A stretch of 64,000 bases of DNA, from contig CBIHNR010000001.1 in NCBI GenBank assembly GCA_966211215.1, positions 69,384 through 133,383 of the forward strand, in the 5' to 3' direction. The DNA is from Desertivirga sp966211215. Lineage in GTDB: Bacteria; Bacteroidota; Bacteroidia; Sphingobacteriales; Sphingobacteriaceae. A program made the position numbers and the translations under genes. Numbering within the stretch: position 1 is the first letter of the stretch; each line of letters begins with the position of its first letter. This document shows positions 8,967 through 17,383 of this stretch, piece by piece. Under the pieces are notes generated by a model. That model searched no databases, had not been told where the DNA came from, and was given only the letters and a program-made list of their open reading frames with translations.

Positions 8967-9526
8967 GAAAAATAAAACATCGGTTATCGTGTAGTTTGAT
9001 ATATCCAGCCAGATATTTGATCGGGCTGTCCTTCATTTTACTAACTGTTGGCATGGTGCAACCAAGGGTCATCCCTTCTAAGGAGTACCAGATTAAGGCT
9101 GTCTTTTTATACAATTTTACCCAGTTTGTAGAGTGGCCTGTTAATTCTTTTAATGAAGCAGAATCGCCTTTGGTGATTGGCGTGCTTGGTAAAAATCCTT
9201 TCGGTACTTATTTGAGTGAAACCGTTCGTGATGAGAAAATAAACGGCCATCCGCTTATAGTAAAGTATTATTCTAAAGTAGAAGACGCTGAAGGCTGCCA
9301 CATTCTTTTTGTAAACCAACCCAAAACAACCGACCTGAAAAAACTTTTATCCCAGCTAAAGAGCCGAAGTATCCTCACCGTGAGTGATGCTTCAGGTTTT
9401 ATTCAAGATGGCGGCATGATTCAATTTTTAACCAAGAGCAATAAAATCAGGCTTTTAATCAATTCGGAAATGGCAAAGGCTTCCGGCTTAACTATCAGTT
9501 CAAAGCTGCTTCGTTTATCAGAATAA
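8954..9526 (+). CDS. YfiR family protein (DUF4154)
   Basis: The 190-residue protein has a hydrophobic N-terminal segment (about residues 20-37), which exports or anchors it. The YfiR core follows: EYQIKAVFLYNFTQFVEWP, PLVIGVLGKNPFG, CHILFVNQP, SILTVSDASGFIQDGGMIQFL and IRLLINSEMAKASGLTISSKLLRLSE at the C-terminus, all hallmarks of the family. YfiR proteins are periplasmic modulators of inner-membrane signalling proteins. Here the next gene, 17 nt downstream, is a kinase with a CHASE8-type extracytoplasmic sensor, which makes it the probable partner. Confidence 0.85.
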   Translation: MAVLGKIKHRLSCSLIYPARYLIGLSFILLTVGMVQPRVIPSKEYQIKAVFLYNFTQFVEWPVNSFNEAESPLVIGVLGKNPFGTYLSETVRDEKINGHPLIVKYYSKVEDAEGCHILFVNQPKTTDLKKLLSQLKSRSILTVSDASGFIQDGGMIQFLTKSNKIRLLINSEMAKASGLTISSKLLRLSE

Positions 9527-9543
9527 CAACCAGAAACCGACTA

Positions 9544-10980
9544 ATGATATTAAAAAACACACCAATTCGACGAAAGTTAATGGCCGTTATTTTGCTAGTA
9601 AGCGGCGCTGTATTGCTATTGACGTGTGCAGCCTTTATTGCTTATGAGTATTTCACGTTTCGAAAGAACATGATTAACCAGCTTTCTACACTTGGTGAAA
9701 TTATTGCAGATAACAGCACTGCTGCTCTGGCTTTTGATAGCCAGGATGATGCTAATCAAATTCTGGCTGCGCTGGATGCCGAGCCTCATGTAGTAGCTGC
9801 AGGGCTTTACGATGAAGAGGGAAATTTGTTTGCCCACTATCCTGATCGCTTACCGCTGAAAAGTCTCCCAGCTGCTTCTGCAAAGAAGAGGTTTTTCTTC
9901 GAGAACGGTTTCCTGCATGGATTTTTGCCGGTAATGCAGTCCGACAAGAAATTGGGTTCGCTTTACTTAAGGTCAAATATGGATGCAGTGTATGCCCGTT
10001 TTAAGCTGTATGGGGAGATCGCGGCTTTGGTAGTTGCAGTATGTATTTTATTAGCCTATTTTCTTTCGCGAATTCTGCAAAAGGGTATCTCCGACCCCAT
10101 ACTTTCTCTTGCTGAAACCGCACAGGCAGTATCATCCAAGCAGGATTATTCTCTAAGGGCTCCCAAATTTGGTGAGGACGAAATTGGCTTTCTCGCTGAT
10201 GACTTTAACCAAATGCTGGAACGTATTCAGAGCCAGAATCAAGAAATAGTGTCCTTTAACCAAAAATTGGAGCAAAAAGTGGAAGAGCGCACTATGCAGC
10301 TGGCAGAAGCAAATAAAGAGCTGGAATCATTTTCCTATTCGGTGTCGCACGATTTACGGGCTCCCCTCAGAGCCGTAAATGGTTATGCAAAAATTTTGGA
10401 AGAGGATTTTGGGACTGTACTTGATGATGAAGGCCGGAGGTTGCTTACCGTGATTCAGGATAACGCCAAGCGAATGGGGCTTTTAATTGACGATTTGCTT
10501 TCTTTTTCCAGGCTGGGCCGCAAAGATATAGTGAAGTCTTATGTCGATATGAATGGGCTTGTTAAATCGGTAAAGGATGACATTGAGAAAACAACGCCTC
10601 ACCGGGCCAGGATAATAATCCATCCGCTTAATCCGTTGGTGGCCGACCGCTCTTTGATAAACCAGGTGATGGTAAACCTGTTATCCAATGCGATTAAATA
10701 TTCTTCAGGGGCTGAAAGTCCGGTGGTGGAAATAAAATCATATAAAGAAGACGGAGAAGTTGTTTATGAAGTGAAGGATAACGGCGCGGGTTTTAACAAC
10801 CTGTACGTAAATAAGTTATTTGGGGTATTTCAACGGTTGCATTCGAATGAAGAGTTTGAAGGTACAGGTGTGGGACTTGCGCTGGTAAAGCGTATAATAA
10901 CAAAGCATGGGGGAAGGGTGTGGGCTAATGGTGAGGTAAACAAAGGCGCTACATTTTATTTTGGTTTGCCTGATAATTAA
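9544..10980 (+). CDS. Membrane sensor histidine kinase, CHASE8-HAMP-HisKA-HATPase
   Basis: The protein has 478 residues. A transmembrane helix lies at about 12-34, a periplasmic CHASE8-like sensor (TLGEIIADNSTAALAFDS...VVAAGLYDEEGNLFAHY) at about 45-150, and a second transmembrane helix at about 157-175. HAMP (about 176-230) and a coiled coil follow. The dimerisation helix FSYSVSHDLRAPLRAVNGY carries the phospho-accepting His269. The ATPase boxes are complete: N-box NQVMVNLLSNAIKYS, G1 VKDNGAGF and G2 GTGVGLALVKRII. The H-box type is that of phytochrome-like kinases that pair with Rcp1-type single-domain regulators, and such a regulator follows 12 nt downstream. It probably forms an operon with yfiR. 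Confidence 0.92.
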   Translation: MILKNTPIRRKLMAVILLVSGAVLLLTCAAFIAYEYFTFRKNMINQLSTLGEIIADNSTAALAFDSQDDANQILAALDAEPHVVAAGLYDEEGNLFAHYPDRLPLKSLPAASAKKRFFFENGFLHGFLPVMQSDKKLGSLYLRSNMDAVYARFKLYGEIAALVVAVCILLAYFLSRILQKGISDPILSLAETAQAVSSKQDYSLRAPKFGEDEIGFLADDFNQMLERIQSQNQEIVSFNQKLEQKVEERTMQLAEANKELESFSYSVSHDLRAPLRAVNGYAKILEEDFGTVLDDEGRRLLTVIQDNAKRMGLLIDDLLSFSRLGRKDIVKSYVDMNGLVKSVKDDIEKTTPHRARIIIHPLNPLVADRSLINQVMVNLLSNAIKYSSGAESPVVEIKSYKEDGEVVYEVKDNGAGFNNLYVNKLFGVFQRLHSNEEFEGTGVGLALVKRIITKHGGRVWANGEVNKGATFYFGLPDN

Positions 10981-10992
10981 AGTACATAATTC

Positions 10993-11439
10993 ATGGAGAA
11001 AGAAAATGAGGTAGAAATTCTTCTGGTGGAAGATAACCTAAACGATGCCGAGCTAACTATAAGGGCATTGCGCAAACACAACATGGCAAACAACATACTG
11101 CACCTAAAGGACGGAGCTGCTGCGCTTGATTTTTTGTTTGGCACAGGCGAGTTTCAGCATAGAGATACAGTTAATAATAAGCCGAAAGTAATTTTGCTTG
11201 ACCTTAAAATGCCCAAAGTTAACGGGCTTGAAGTGCTTGAAAAAATTAAGTCAGAGGAATTAACCAGTACTATCCCGGTAGTAATTTTAACATCTTCTAA
11301 AGAACATCCCGACGTAGAAAAGTGTTATGCTTTGGGCGCAAACAGCTACATCGTAAAACCAGTAGAGTTTGATAGCTTCTTAAAGGCAGTTTCTGATTTA
11401 GGCTTCTACTGGCTGCTTCTAAATCATTCGCCTGTGTAA
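10993..11439 (+). CDS. Single-domain response regulator (Rcp1-like)
   Basis: The 148-residue protein is one receiver domain with no output domain. The acidic pocket is E13/D14, the phosphoacceptor is Asp70 in VILLDLKMPKVNG, then the switch threonine in VVILTSSKE and the conserved lysine in SYIVKPVEF. The NDAELTIRALRKHN and DFLFGTGEF segments are typical of Rcp1-type regulators that pair with phytochrome-like kinases. It lies 12 nt after the kinase and 15 nt before the next gene, so it is the likely phosphorelay partner. Confidence 0.92.
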   Translation: MEKENEVEILLVEDNLNDAELTIRALRKHNMANNILHLKDGAAALDFLFGTGEFQHRDTVNNKPKVILLDLKMPKVNGLEVLEKIKSEELTSTIPVVILTSSKEHPDVEKCYALGANSYIVKPVEFDSFLKAVSDLGFYWLLLNHSPV

Positions 11440-11454
11440 ACCTAAATAATAAGG

Positions 11455-13812
11455 ATGAACAAAGTAATTAACATACTCCACTTGGAAGACCTGCCTTCTG
11501 ATGCCGGCCTGATTGAACGTGTATTACGTAAAGGTAACTTCGAGTTCGACCTCAGGCTGGTAGAAACACGTGAAGGCTTTGAGGCTGCATTGGATAGCCT
11601 GGTGCCAGATATTGTCCTTTCGGACCATTCTTTGCCATCGTTTGACTCTTTCGGGGCTCTTTCAATTTTGAAGGAAAGAAAACTGAATATTCCGTTCATC
11701 CTTATTACTGCAACTATATCTGAAGAATTTGCTGTTGACGTGATGAAGCATGGGGCGGATGACTATATTCTTAAAGACCGGCTCGAACGTCTTCCTAATG
11801 CTGTTTTGCAGGCTATGGAGAAGAAACAGCTGGAAGCCATGCATCAAAAATTTCTGGAAGAAATTATAGCAAATGAGGCTTTATTGAAAGAAACCGAGCA
11901 GCTGGCCAACATCGGAAGTTTTAAGATAAACTTGCTTAACAACAGCGAGCAATGGTCTGAGCAGCTTTATGAGATTCTTGATTACACCCCTGCAGAAACA
12001 GAGCCATCCTTAATAAACCTGTTAAACCGCGTCCATAAAAAAGATTTTGAGCGGGTGAGGGATGCTTTTGGCAATATAATGAAGTCGCCGGCTGCCATAC
12101 AGCTCGATTACAAGATTGTAAACGAATCGCGGACCAGGATAAAATTTATACACTCAGAGCTATGGGTTAGAAGCAATGAGAAGAAGGAAGCGGTAATGAT
12201 TACTGGCTTTATTCAGGACGTAACGGCAACAAAAAAAGCTGAAGAGAAAATAATCAAAGCCCATCGCTTGTATGCTTTTATTAGCCAGGTTAACCAGAGT
12301 ATTATACATGCAAGTGATGAACGTACTGTGTTTAGAGAAGTATGCAGTATTGCTGTAACAACCGGAAAGTTTGGTATGGCCTGGGTAGGAGAGGTTGATT
12401 TAGAACAAAAAAAGATAAACCTGGTAGAAGAATGTGGAGCTAAGGAAGGTGATGTTGAAAGATTTACTAATGTATCATACGAGAATAACGGGCCGAAAGA
12501 ATATGTTGTTAAAGTAGGCTCTTACTATGTCTGTAATGATATTGAGAGGGATCCAATGATGGCCAATTCGCGGTCGTTTGCGTCTACACGAGGCTTTGGT
12601 TCCTGCATAATGCTTCCGATGAAGAAGAATGATGTCCTTTATGGAATCTTTAGTCTGTATTCTGGCGAGACTAATTTTTTCGATTTTGAAGAGATTAAAT
12701 TGCTTGAAGAAGTACTCGGAAATATTTCGTTTGCACTTGATGGCTTCGAAAGAGAAAAGCAAAGAAAAGAAGCTGAAGAAAAATTGGCTCTTAGCGAAGC
12801 TCTGCTAAAGGAGGCGCAGGCAATAGCGCATGTTGGTAACTGGCAATTGAACCTGAGCACGGGCTTATGTACCTGGTCTGAAGAAACCTGTAAAATACAC
12901 GGGGTATCTATTTCCGAAAACCTTCAAACCTACGAGTCCTGGCTAGCATTTGTTCATCCGGAGGACCTGGAGGAGGTGAAGGAGGCCACTCAACAGGCAA
13001 TGGAAAAATTACGAAGTTTCTCTTTTCACCATCGAATTATAAGAAAAGATGGAGCAATAAGGCACATACATACTCAAGGGCAATTTAAGTTTCAAAAGGG
13101 TAAGGTAGCGAGTTTAAATGGGGTTTCCCATGACGTTACTGAGGAAAAAACTGCTGAAGCAGCCATGCGGAAAAATGAAATTTACCTCAAAGGCATTCTT
13201 GACTCAACCGACAATGGAATTTTGGCTGTAGATAATGATAATAATGTTATAAACTTTAACAATCGTTTTATAGAACTCTGGGATATTCCACCGGCACTTA
13301 TGGATGGAAATGGTGATATTTTGGGATATCTAAATTCGCAAATAGTTGGATCGGAAGGGCTTAGCACCAATCAAAATCAACTTAATGATTCAACAAGCTC
13401 TAGCCTGGATATTTTGCAGTTAAACAATGGCCGGGTATATGAGCGCTATTCAAATGCGCTTATTCTTAATAATGAATTTGTAGGGAGGGTTTGGTCGTTT
13501 AAAGATATAAGTGAAAGAAGAAAACATATCCAGGATATCGAAGACAAAAATGCTCGTTTAAATGAAATCGCATGGATCCAATCGCACATAGTTAGGGCAC
13601 CATTATCGCGCATAATGGGATTGATCGAAATGACCAAAAAGAACTATGAGGCCGGAGTGGTTAAGCCAGAACTGTTAAATCATCTGTTTAATTCGGCTGT
13701 TGAGCTGGATGACATAATAAGATCTATAGTGGACAAAACCGAAACTGTGTTTAATATGAAACATCAGGAAGAAGACCCACCGGCATCAACTGTTAATAAT
13801 GTCGTTGATTAA
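11455..13812 (+). CDS. REC-PAS-GAF-PAS-PAS protein ending at a DHp-like helix, no ATPase domain
   Basis: The protein has 785 residues. It starts with a receiver domain (about 1-125, Asp57 in PDIVLSDHSLP, then GADDYILKDRLERLP), followed by PAS (about 140-260), GAF (about 270-430), PAS (about 445-560) and PAS (about 570-680). It then has a histidine-kinase-like dimerisation helix, IAWIQSHIVRAPLSRIMGLI, with His711. It stops there: no N, G1 or G2 boxes follow, so it cannot autophosphorylate. Proteins of this design occur in Bacteroidota; a phosphotransfer or scaffold role is inferred. Its 3' end overlaps by 27 bp the 3' end of the convergent response-regulator gene. Confidence 0.85.
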   Translation: MNKVINILHLEDLPSDAGLIERVLRKGNFEFDLRLVETREGFEAALDSLVPDIVLSDHSLPSFDSFGALSILKERKLNIPFILITATISEEFAVDVMKHGADDYILKDRLERLPNAVLQAMEKKQLEAMHQKFLEEIIANEALLKETEQLANIGSFKINLLNNSEQWSEQLYEILDYTPAETEPSLINLLNRVHKKDFERVRDAFGNIMKSPAAIQLDYKIVNESRTRIKFIHSELWVRSNEKKEAVMITGFIQDVTATKKAEEKIIKAHRLYAFISQVNQSIIHASDERTVFREVCSIAVTTGKFGMAWVGEVDLEQKKINLVEECGAKEGDVERFTNVSYENNGPKEYVVKVGSYYVCNDIERDPMMANSRSFASTRGFGSCIMLPMKKNDVLYGIFSLYSGETNFFDFEEIKLLEEVLGNISFALDGFEREKQRKEAEEKLALSEALLKEAQAIAHVGNWQLNLSTGLCTWSEETCKIHGVSISENLQTYESWLAFVHPEDLEEVKEATQQAMEKLRSFSFHHRIIRKDGAIRHIHTQGQFKFQKGKVASLNGVSHDVTEEKTAEAAMRKNEIYLKGILDSTDNGILAVDNDNNVINFNNRFIELWDIPPALMDGNGDILGYLNSQIVGSEGLSTNQNQLNDSTSSSLDILQLNNGRVYERYSNALILNNEFVGRVWSFKDISERRKHIQDIEDKNARLNEIAWIQSHIVRAPLSRIMGLIEMTKKNYEAGVVKPELLNHLFNSAVELDDIIRSIVDKTETVFNMKHQEEDPPASTVNNVVD

Positions 13813-14190
13813 TGAAATCTGCCTAATCCGCTCGCAGGTTTCAATATTAAGCGGCTTTTCGATATAATCAATTACATGCGAATATTTCTGGGCCTTAACC
13901 CGGTCTTCGTAATCAATTGATGAGGTTACTATAATAACAAAGATCTGATCGGAATAAGGCCTTTGCTCAACGGCGTCGAGAAATTGCCATCCATTCATTA
14001 CAGGCATATTTATATCCAGTAATATAAGGTAATAATCATCTTTGTTATGTTCGGCGTCTAAATACTCAAGCGCTTTTTCTGCCTCTTCAAATCCAATAGT
14101 TGAAGGAGCCAAGCCACTGTCTGTAACATTGCAATCATGCAATAAAAGAAAAATCTCGTCATCATCAATCACTAATACTTTCAATTCCAT
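13786..14190 (-). CDS. Single-domain response regulator
   Basis: The 134-residue receiver domain has acidic residues IDDDE at 8-12, phosphoacceptor Asp59 in LILLDINMPVMNGWQFL, VIIVTSS, and the lysine in DYIEKPLN. It has no output domain. It is read toward the REC-PAS-GAF protein and shares 27 bp of 3' sequence with it. That arrangement and the kinase neighbours suggest it joins the same relay. Confidence 0.9.
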   Translation of the reverse strand: MELKVLVIDDDEIFLLLHDCNVTDSGLAPSTIGFEEAEKALEYLDAEHNKDDYYLILLDINMPVMNGWQFLDAVEQRPYSDQIFVIIVTSSIDYEDRVKAQKYSHVIDYIEKPLNIETCERIRQISLINDIINS

Positions 14191-14370
14191 AGGTGTAAGA
14201 TGTAAGGTAACAGCCTCAGAAAGCCGTTCTGGTATATTATATAAATACTTTCTTTAAAGTAAAGTTTGCAGATAGTGCTGCATTTTTTTAATCTGAGTTT
14301 AAAAAAATACTTTCCTTGTTTGCTCCCTTACCGGGTGGTTAAGTAATTCAATTAAAATAATCATAACACT

Positions 14371-14429
14371 TTGTAGTATTGCAGTAATAGCATGCGGCCG
14401 GGACGCAAAGCACGATTCTGGGACTACAA
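14371..14429 (+). other. Possible structured RNA with partial GEMM-like core
   Basis: TTGTAGT (14371-14377) pairs perfectly with ACTACAA (14423-14429). Inside, GGGACGCAAAGC resembles the 3' half of the c-di-GMP-I (GEMM) aptamer core, but the matching 5' half (GGCAAACC and a GNRA hairpin) is not seen. I do not call it a riboswitch. Confidence 0.25.
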
Positions 14430-14456
14430 CAGATTCCACAGAAAATGAGAAGTATG

Positions 14457-14505
14457 GCAGAATTAAACGTGTCAGGTTTCAAAAACCTGACACGTTTAAT
14501 TCTGC
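14457..14505. repeat. Perfect 23-bp inverted repeat with 3-nt loop
   Basis: The arm at 14457-14479 (GCAGAATTAAACGTGTCAGG plus TTT) is matched exactly by 14483-14505, with loop CAA. No T-run follows, so it is not a classical terminator. It looks like an intergenic palindromic element. Confidence 0.8.
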
Positions 14506-14689
14506 AAACCGCAACTTCAGGGCGTTGGAAAGGTATATTCCCTTGTCAGATATAATTTTGAAAGCATTTGATATGATTTTTAAGCCCTCATCAGCCATAT
14601 AGCTATAATTTGGCGCATACGAACTTTGCCGTTGCATTGGTAAGATTTCGGAGTGGCTGAAACCAGCTGCGGATAAACTAATCACAAAA

Positions 14690-16327
14690 ATGAAACTATC
14701 TATTTTTAGGGGAATTCTGGTTGCCGGTATTTGTGCTGCTACGGCTTTGATGGGCTGCAAATCAGAAAAAAGCAATGTGAAAAATGACACTGGCAATAAT
14801 CCGCCACCGGCAAACACATTAAACTGTATAGCTCAATTTGAGCAAACAGACTATAGCATTTACAGGCTTACAGATGATGCTGTTCGCATTGGCGATGTAA
14901 TGCCGTATTTCGATAGCGAGTCTAACCAGTTTAATGTATTCTTTTTAAAGGATATCTGGAACGATGCCGCCCATAGACGCCACCCTTGGTATGGCTTAAA
15001 AACGAATAATTTTTATGCGTATTCAAGCCTTTCGGCAGGCGAAATTTTAAGTTGCAGCAATCAACCATGCAGCCAGGATTACGCTTTGGGTACCGGATCA
15101 ATTATAAAGGCAAACTCAACTTATTATGCCTTTTATACAGGCCATAATCCTAATTATCCTTCATCTTGCGTAACAACTAAGGAAGGTATTATGCTGGCTA
15201 CATCATCCTCTCTTAATTCAAACTTTATAAAAAACACATCCTTTGCTACCATTTATGCCCCGGCAGGACAAGGTTATGAGACGAACGATAATTTCCGCGA
15301 CCCCTATGTTTTTTATGATGAGGTGAGCTCGAAGTATTACATGATTATTGCCGCCCGGAAAAACGTTGGAGGAGCCTGGAAAGGCGTTGTTGCCTATTAC
15401 ACCTCAAGCAATTTAAGTACCTGGGCGTACGAGGGTGTTTTATACGATGGAGGCTTCGATAATTTCTTCATGCTGGAAACTCCCGAGATTTTCAAAATGG
15501 GCTCCACCTATTATTTGCTGTTCTCTGATATAAACTCTAAAAACCTTTACTACCGCAAGTCATCTTCTCTAACCGGCCCATGGCTAAAGCCCACCGGAAA
15601 CGACAGGTTTGAGGGGAAAGGGATTTATGCAGCTAAAACTGCCAGCAACGCTTCGGGCGAGCGGTATCTTTTTGGCTGGACTTATGTTCAGGAGAATAAT
15701 TCAGATGCGGGCAATGCCCTTTGGGGAGGAAATCTGGTTGCCCATAAAATATACCCTAAAGCCAATGGCGACCTCGTTGTGGCAATTCCACCAAGCTTGA
15801 AAACGTATCTGGAAGGCCAAAACCATACTATCGTGAAAAATAGCCAGGTTGGTAACGTTACCAATACCCAATCGGGGAAACATTCTTACAATCTAGTAAG
15901 CTCAGCGGCGTTTGATATCAGCAACGTAATTTTTGAACCAATAAGCCTGCCTCGCTTTAAAATCAATGCAACGGTTTCTTACACATCCTCTTCCAAGGAT
16001 TTTGGATTTATGATAGGCGCCTGCGATGCTACAAATGATTTCTACAGCCTGAGGTTTATCCCATCGCAAAACAGGTTTAGCCTGGATAAAAAGAGCCGGG
16101 CTTTAATAACATCAAGCACCATTGCCGCTACGGATGTACCTTTAACACTCAGCCCCAATACCAACTATTCGGTTCAGATAGTAATAGAAAATTCCATGCT
16201 TGTGGTGTACATTAATGATGAAGTGGCCTTAAGCACCCGGGTTTATAAGGCCAGCAACACCAATTGGGGCGTTTTTGCCGATAATAGTAATGCTACGTTC
16301 AGTAACATCAGCGTAACGAAACCTTAA
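14690..16327 (+). CDS. Divergent GH32-like (clan GH-J) lipoprotein
   Basis: The 545-residue protein has a lipoprotein signal (lipobox LMGC, Cys23) and a five-bladed propeller plus C-terminal beta-sandwich layout as in GH32. The nucleophile region reads DVMPYFDS (Asp75) instead of WMNDPNG. The transition-state stabiliser is kept in NFRDPYV (Asp204). The acid/base region reads LETPEIF (Glu263) instead of ECPD. The sandwich domain ends with ANTNWGVFADNSNATFSNISV. A fructosyl hydrolase acting at the surface or in the periplasm is likely, but these changes place it in an uncharacterised Bacteroidota branch and the linkage is unknown. It stands about 12 kb from the fructan locus with no SusCD of its own. 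Confidence 0.75.
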   Translation: MKLSIFRGILVAGICAATALMGCKSEKSNVKNDTGNNPPPANTLNCIAQFEQTDYSIYRLTDDAVRIGDVMPYFDSESNQFNVFFLKDIWNDAAHRRHPWYGLKTNNFYAYSSLSAGEILSCSNQPCSQDYALGTGSIIKANSTYYAFYTGHNPNYPSSCVTTKEGIMLATSSSLNSNFIKNTSFATIYAPAGQGYETNDNFRDPYVFYDEVSSKYYMIIAARKNVGGAWKGVVAYYTSSNLSTWAYEGVLYDGGFDNFFMLETPEIFKMGSTYYLLFSDINSKNLYYRKSSSLTGPWLKPTGNDRFEGKGIYAAKTASNASGERYLFGWTYVQENNSDAGNALWGGNLVAHKIYPKANGDLVVAIPPSLKTYLEGQNHTIVKNSQVGNVTNTQSGKHSYNLVSSAAFDISNVIFEPISLPRFKINATVSYTSSSKDFGFMIGACDATNDFYSLRFIPSQNRFSLDKKSRALITSSTIAATDVPLTLSPNTNYSVQIVIENSMLVVYINDEVALSTRVYKASNTNWGVFADNSNATFSNISVTKP

Positions 16328-16329
16328 GG

Positions 16330-17130
16330 GAAGAAGCATCCGATGAGCCGACGATGGAAGTAAAAGGTAAAGAGCCAGTTCCCGAAACAGTGCCCGTTGT
16401 CTTTTATGATAATCCAAAAATTTCCGATCGTTTGTATGCAATTGTCCGTGAGAAGAAGTTATTTCATTCCGGCCACTTTCACTGAAGTGATACGTCTCGG
16501 GCACATAATTGGATAGATGTATCCAAACTGCTTGAAAATAACGAAGATCTTTAATGCGATTATCGATGTAGTGGATAGGTTTAATCTGGCAGACAACGCA
16601 AGTCTCATTATCGGGCTAGGTTATGGAGGAAATATCATATTCGGGAAAGCCTCAATTACTCAATTAAATATAATATCCCCCTATACCTCGCTGCCTTATT
16701 CTTACCGATATAATGACCATCATGATTATGAAAAGAAACTCAATTTCGACAATGGAGCAGGCGACTTTAAAAAAGTCATAATTATCAGCGATGTTGTTAA
16801 TGACGGTCGGACAATTAGAAAGTTGTCGGTAAACGTGAAAAGGCTTTTTTCGAGAAAGTTGAGCAGATCGTCGTGATTTCTCTATTTTATACTGGACATA
16901 TGAGGATTGGTACAGAAATTCTAAATTTAAGCGCCTCTGCTGAGGATTTTGACCCTGCAAACGACCATGAAGTTGATAAAATTCAGTATTACACGGTCAA
17001 TACGTTGCGGTTAGAAAAGTGCCCTTATGGCAGTGACTATAAGGAAGCATGTTTTATTTACATGGACGAGCTCAGTTGCGTGCATCCCTTTTATGATGAA
17101 AATGCGAAGGAAGAGGAAGATAAACCTTGA
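16330..17130 (+). pseudogene. Decayed phosphoribosyltransferase-fold gene (nonsense plus frameshifts)
   Basis: Three frames join into one protein. The first piece includes KGKEPVPETVPVVFYDNP and runs to EKKLFHSGHFH, then meets an in-frame TGA near 16483. It continues SDTSRAHNWIDVSKLLENNE and shifts frame near 16550. The next piece includes LIIGLGYGGNIIFGKASI and the PRPP-binding loop VIIISDVVNDGRTIRKL. A further shift near 16820 leads to VEQIVVISLFYTGHMR and the acidic end at 17130. The order (substrate hood, GYGG strand, PRPP loop) is that of type I phosphoribosyltransferases, of the kind often found in mobile or defence contexts. The 16517-16876 and 16873-17130 frames are fragments of it rather than separate genes. 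Confidence 0.65.
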
Positions 17131-17225
17131 TTTATTTTTGCAAATCTGGGATATGAACAAAATCAGTTTGTAGATCAACTTAAAATCATCCTCCTAAGCA
17201 GGGGGAAAAGAGTGTTGGAAATTTA

Positions 17226-17306
17226 TGGAGTGCGATAACTGATCCTAAAGTTATTTTTGCAAAGGCATTAAAAGGAGCTGCTGCCTCTATTATCCTGAAC
17301 TCATAA
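17226..17306 (+). pseudogene. RadC/JAB-domain fragment
   Basis: The frame reads ITDPKVIFAKALKGAAAS and on to SIILN, then stops. This matches the stretch just before the HNHPSG metal motif of Bacteroidota RadC proteins, which are common on mobile elements. The metal-binding half is missing. It follows the broken phosphoribosyltransferase directly, so 16.3-17.3 kb is residue of an old insertion. Confidence 0.55.
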
Positions 17307-17383
17307 GTGCAAAATACGACAAGAATCCCAGAATGGCCTCAACGTTTCATTAGCTGCTGAATTGAAACTCATCTTGCTTATAG

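Larger units (their letters stand above)
14191..14689. other. Intergenic with two structured elements
   Basis: No gene is recognised. The region holds a 7-bp closed stem-loop near 14371-14429 and a perfect 23-bp hairpin at 14457-14505, listed separately. Confidence 0.6.

Noticed and set aside
14479..14817. Minus-strand 112-codon frame
   Set aside because: It is antisense to the start of the GH32-like gene and begins in the 23-bp hairpin.
16873..17130. Separate 85-residue gene with GTG start
   Set aside because: Its upstream codons (VEQIVV) continue the phosphoribosyltransferase frame, so it is a pseudogene piece.
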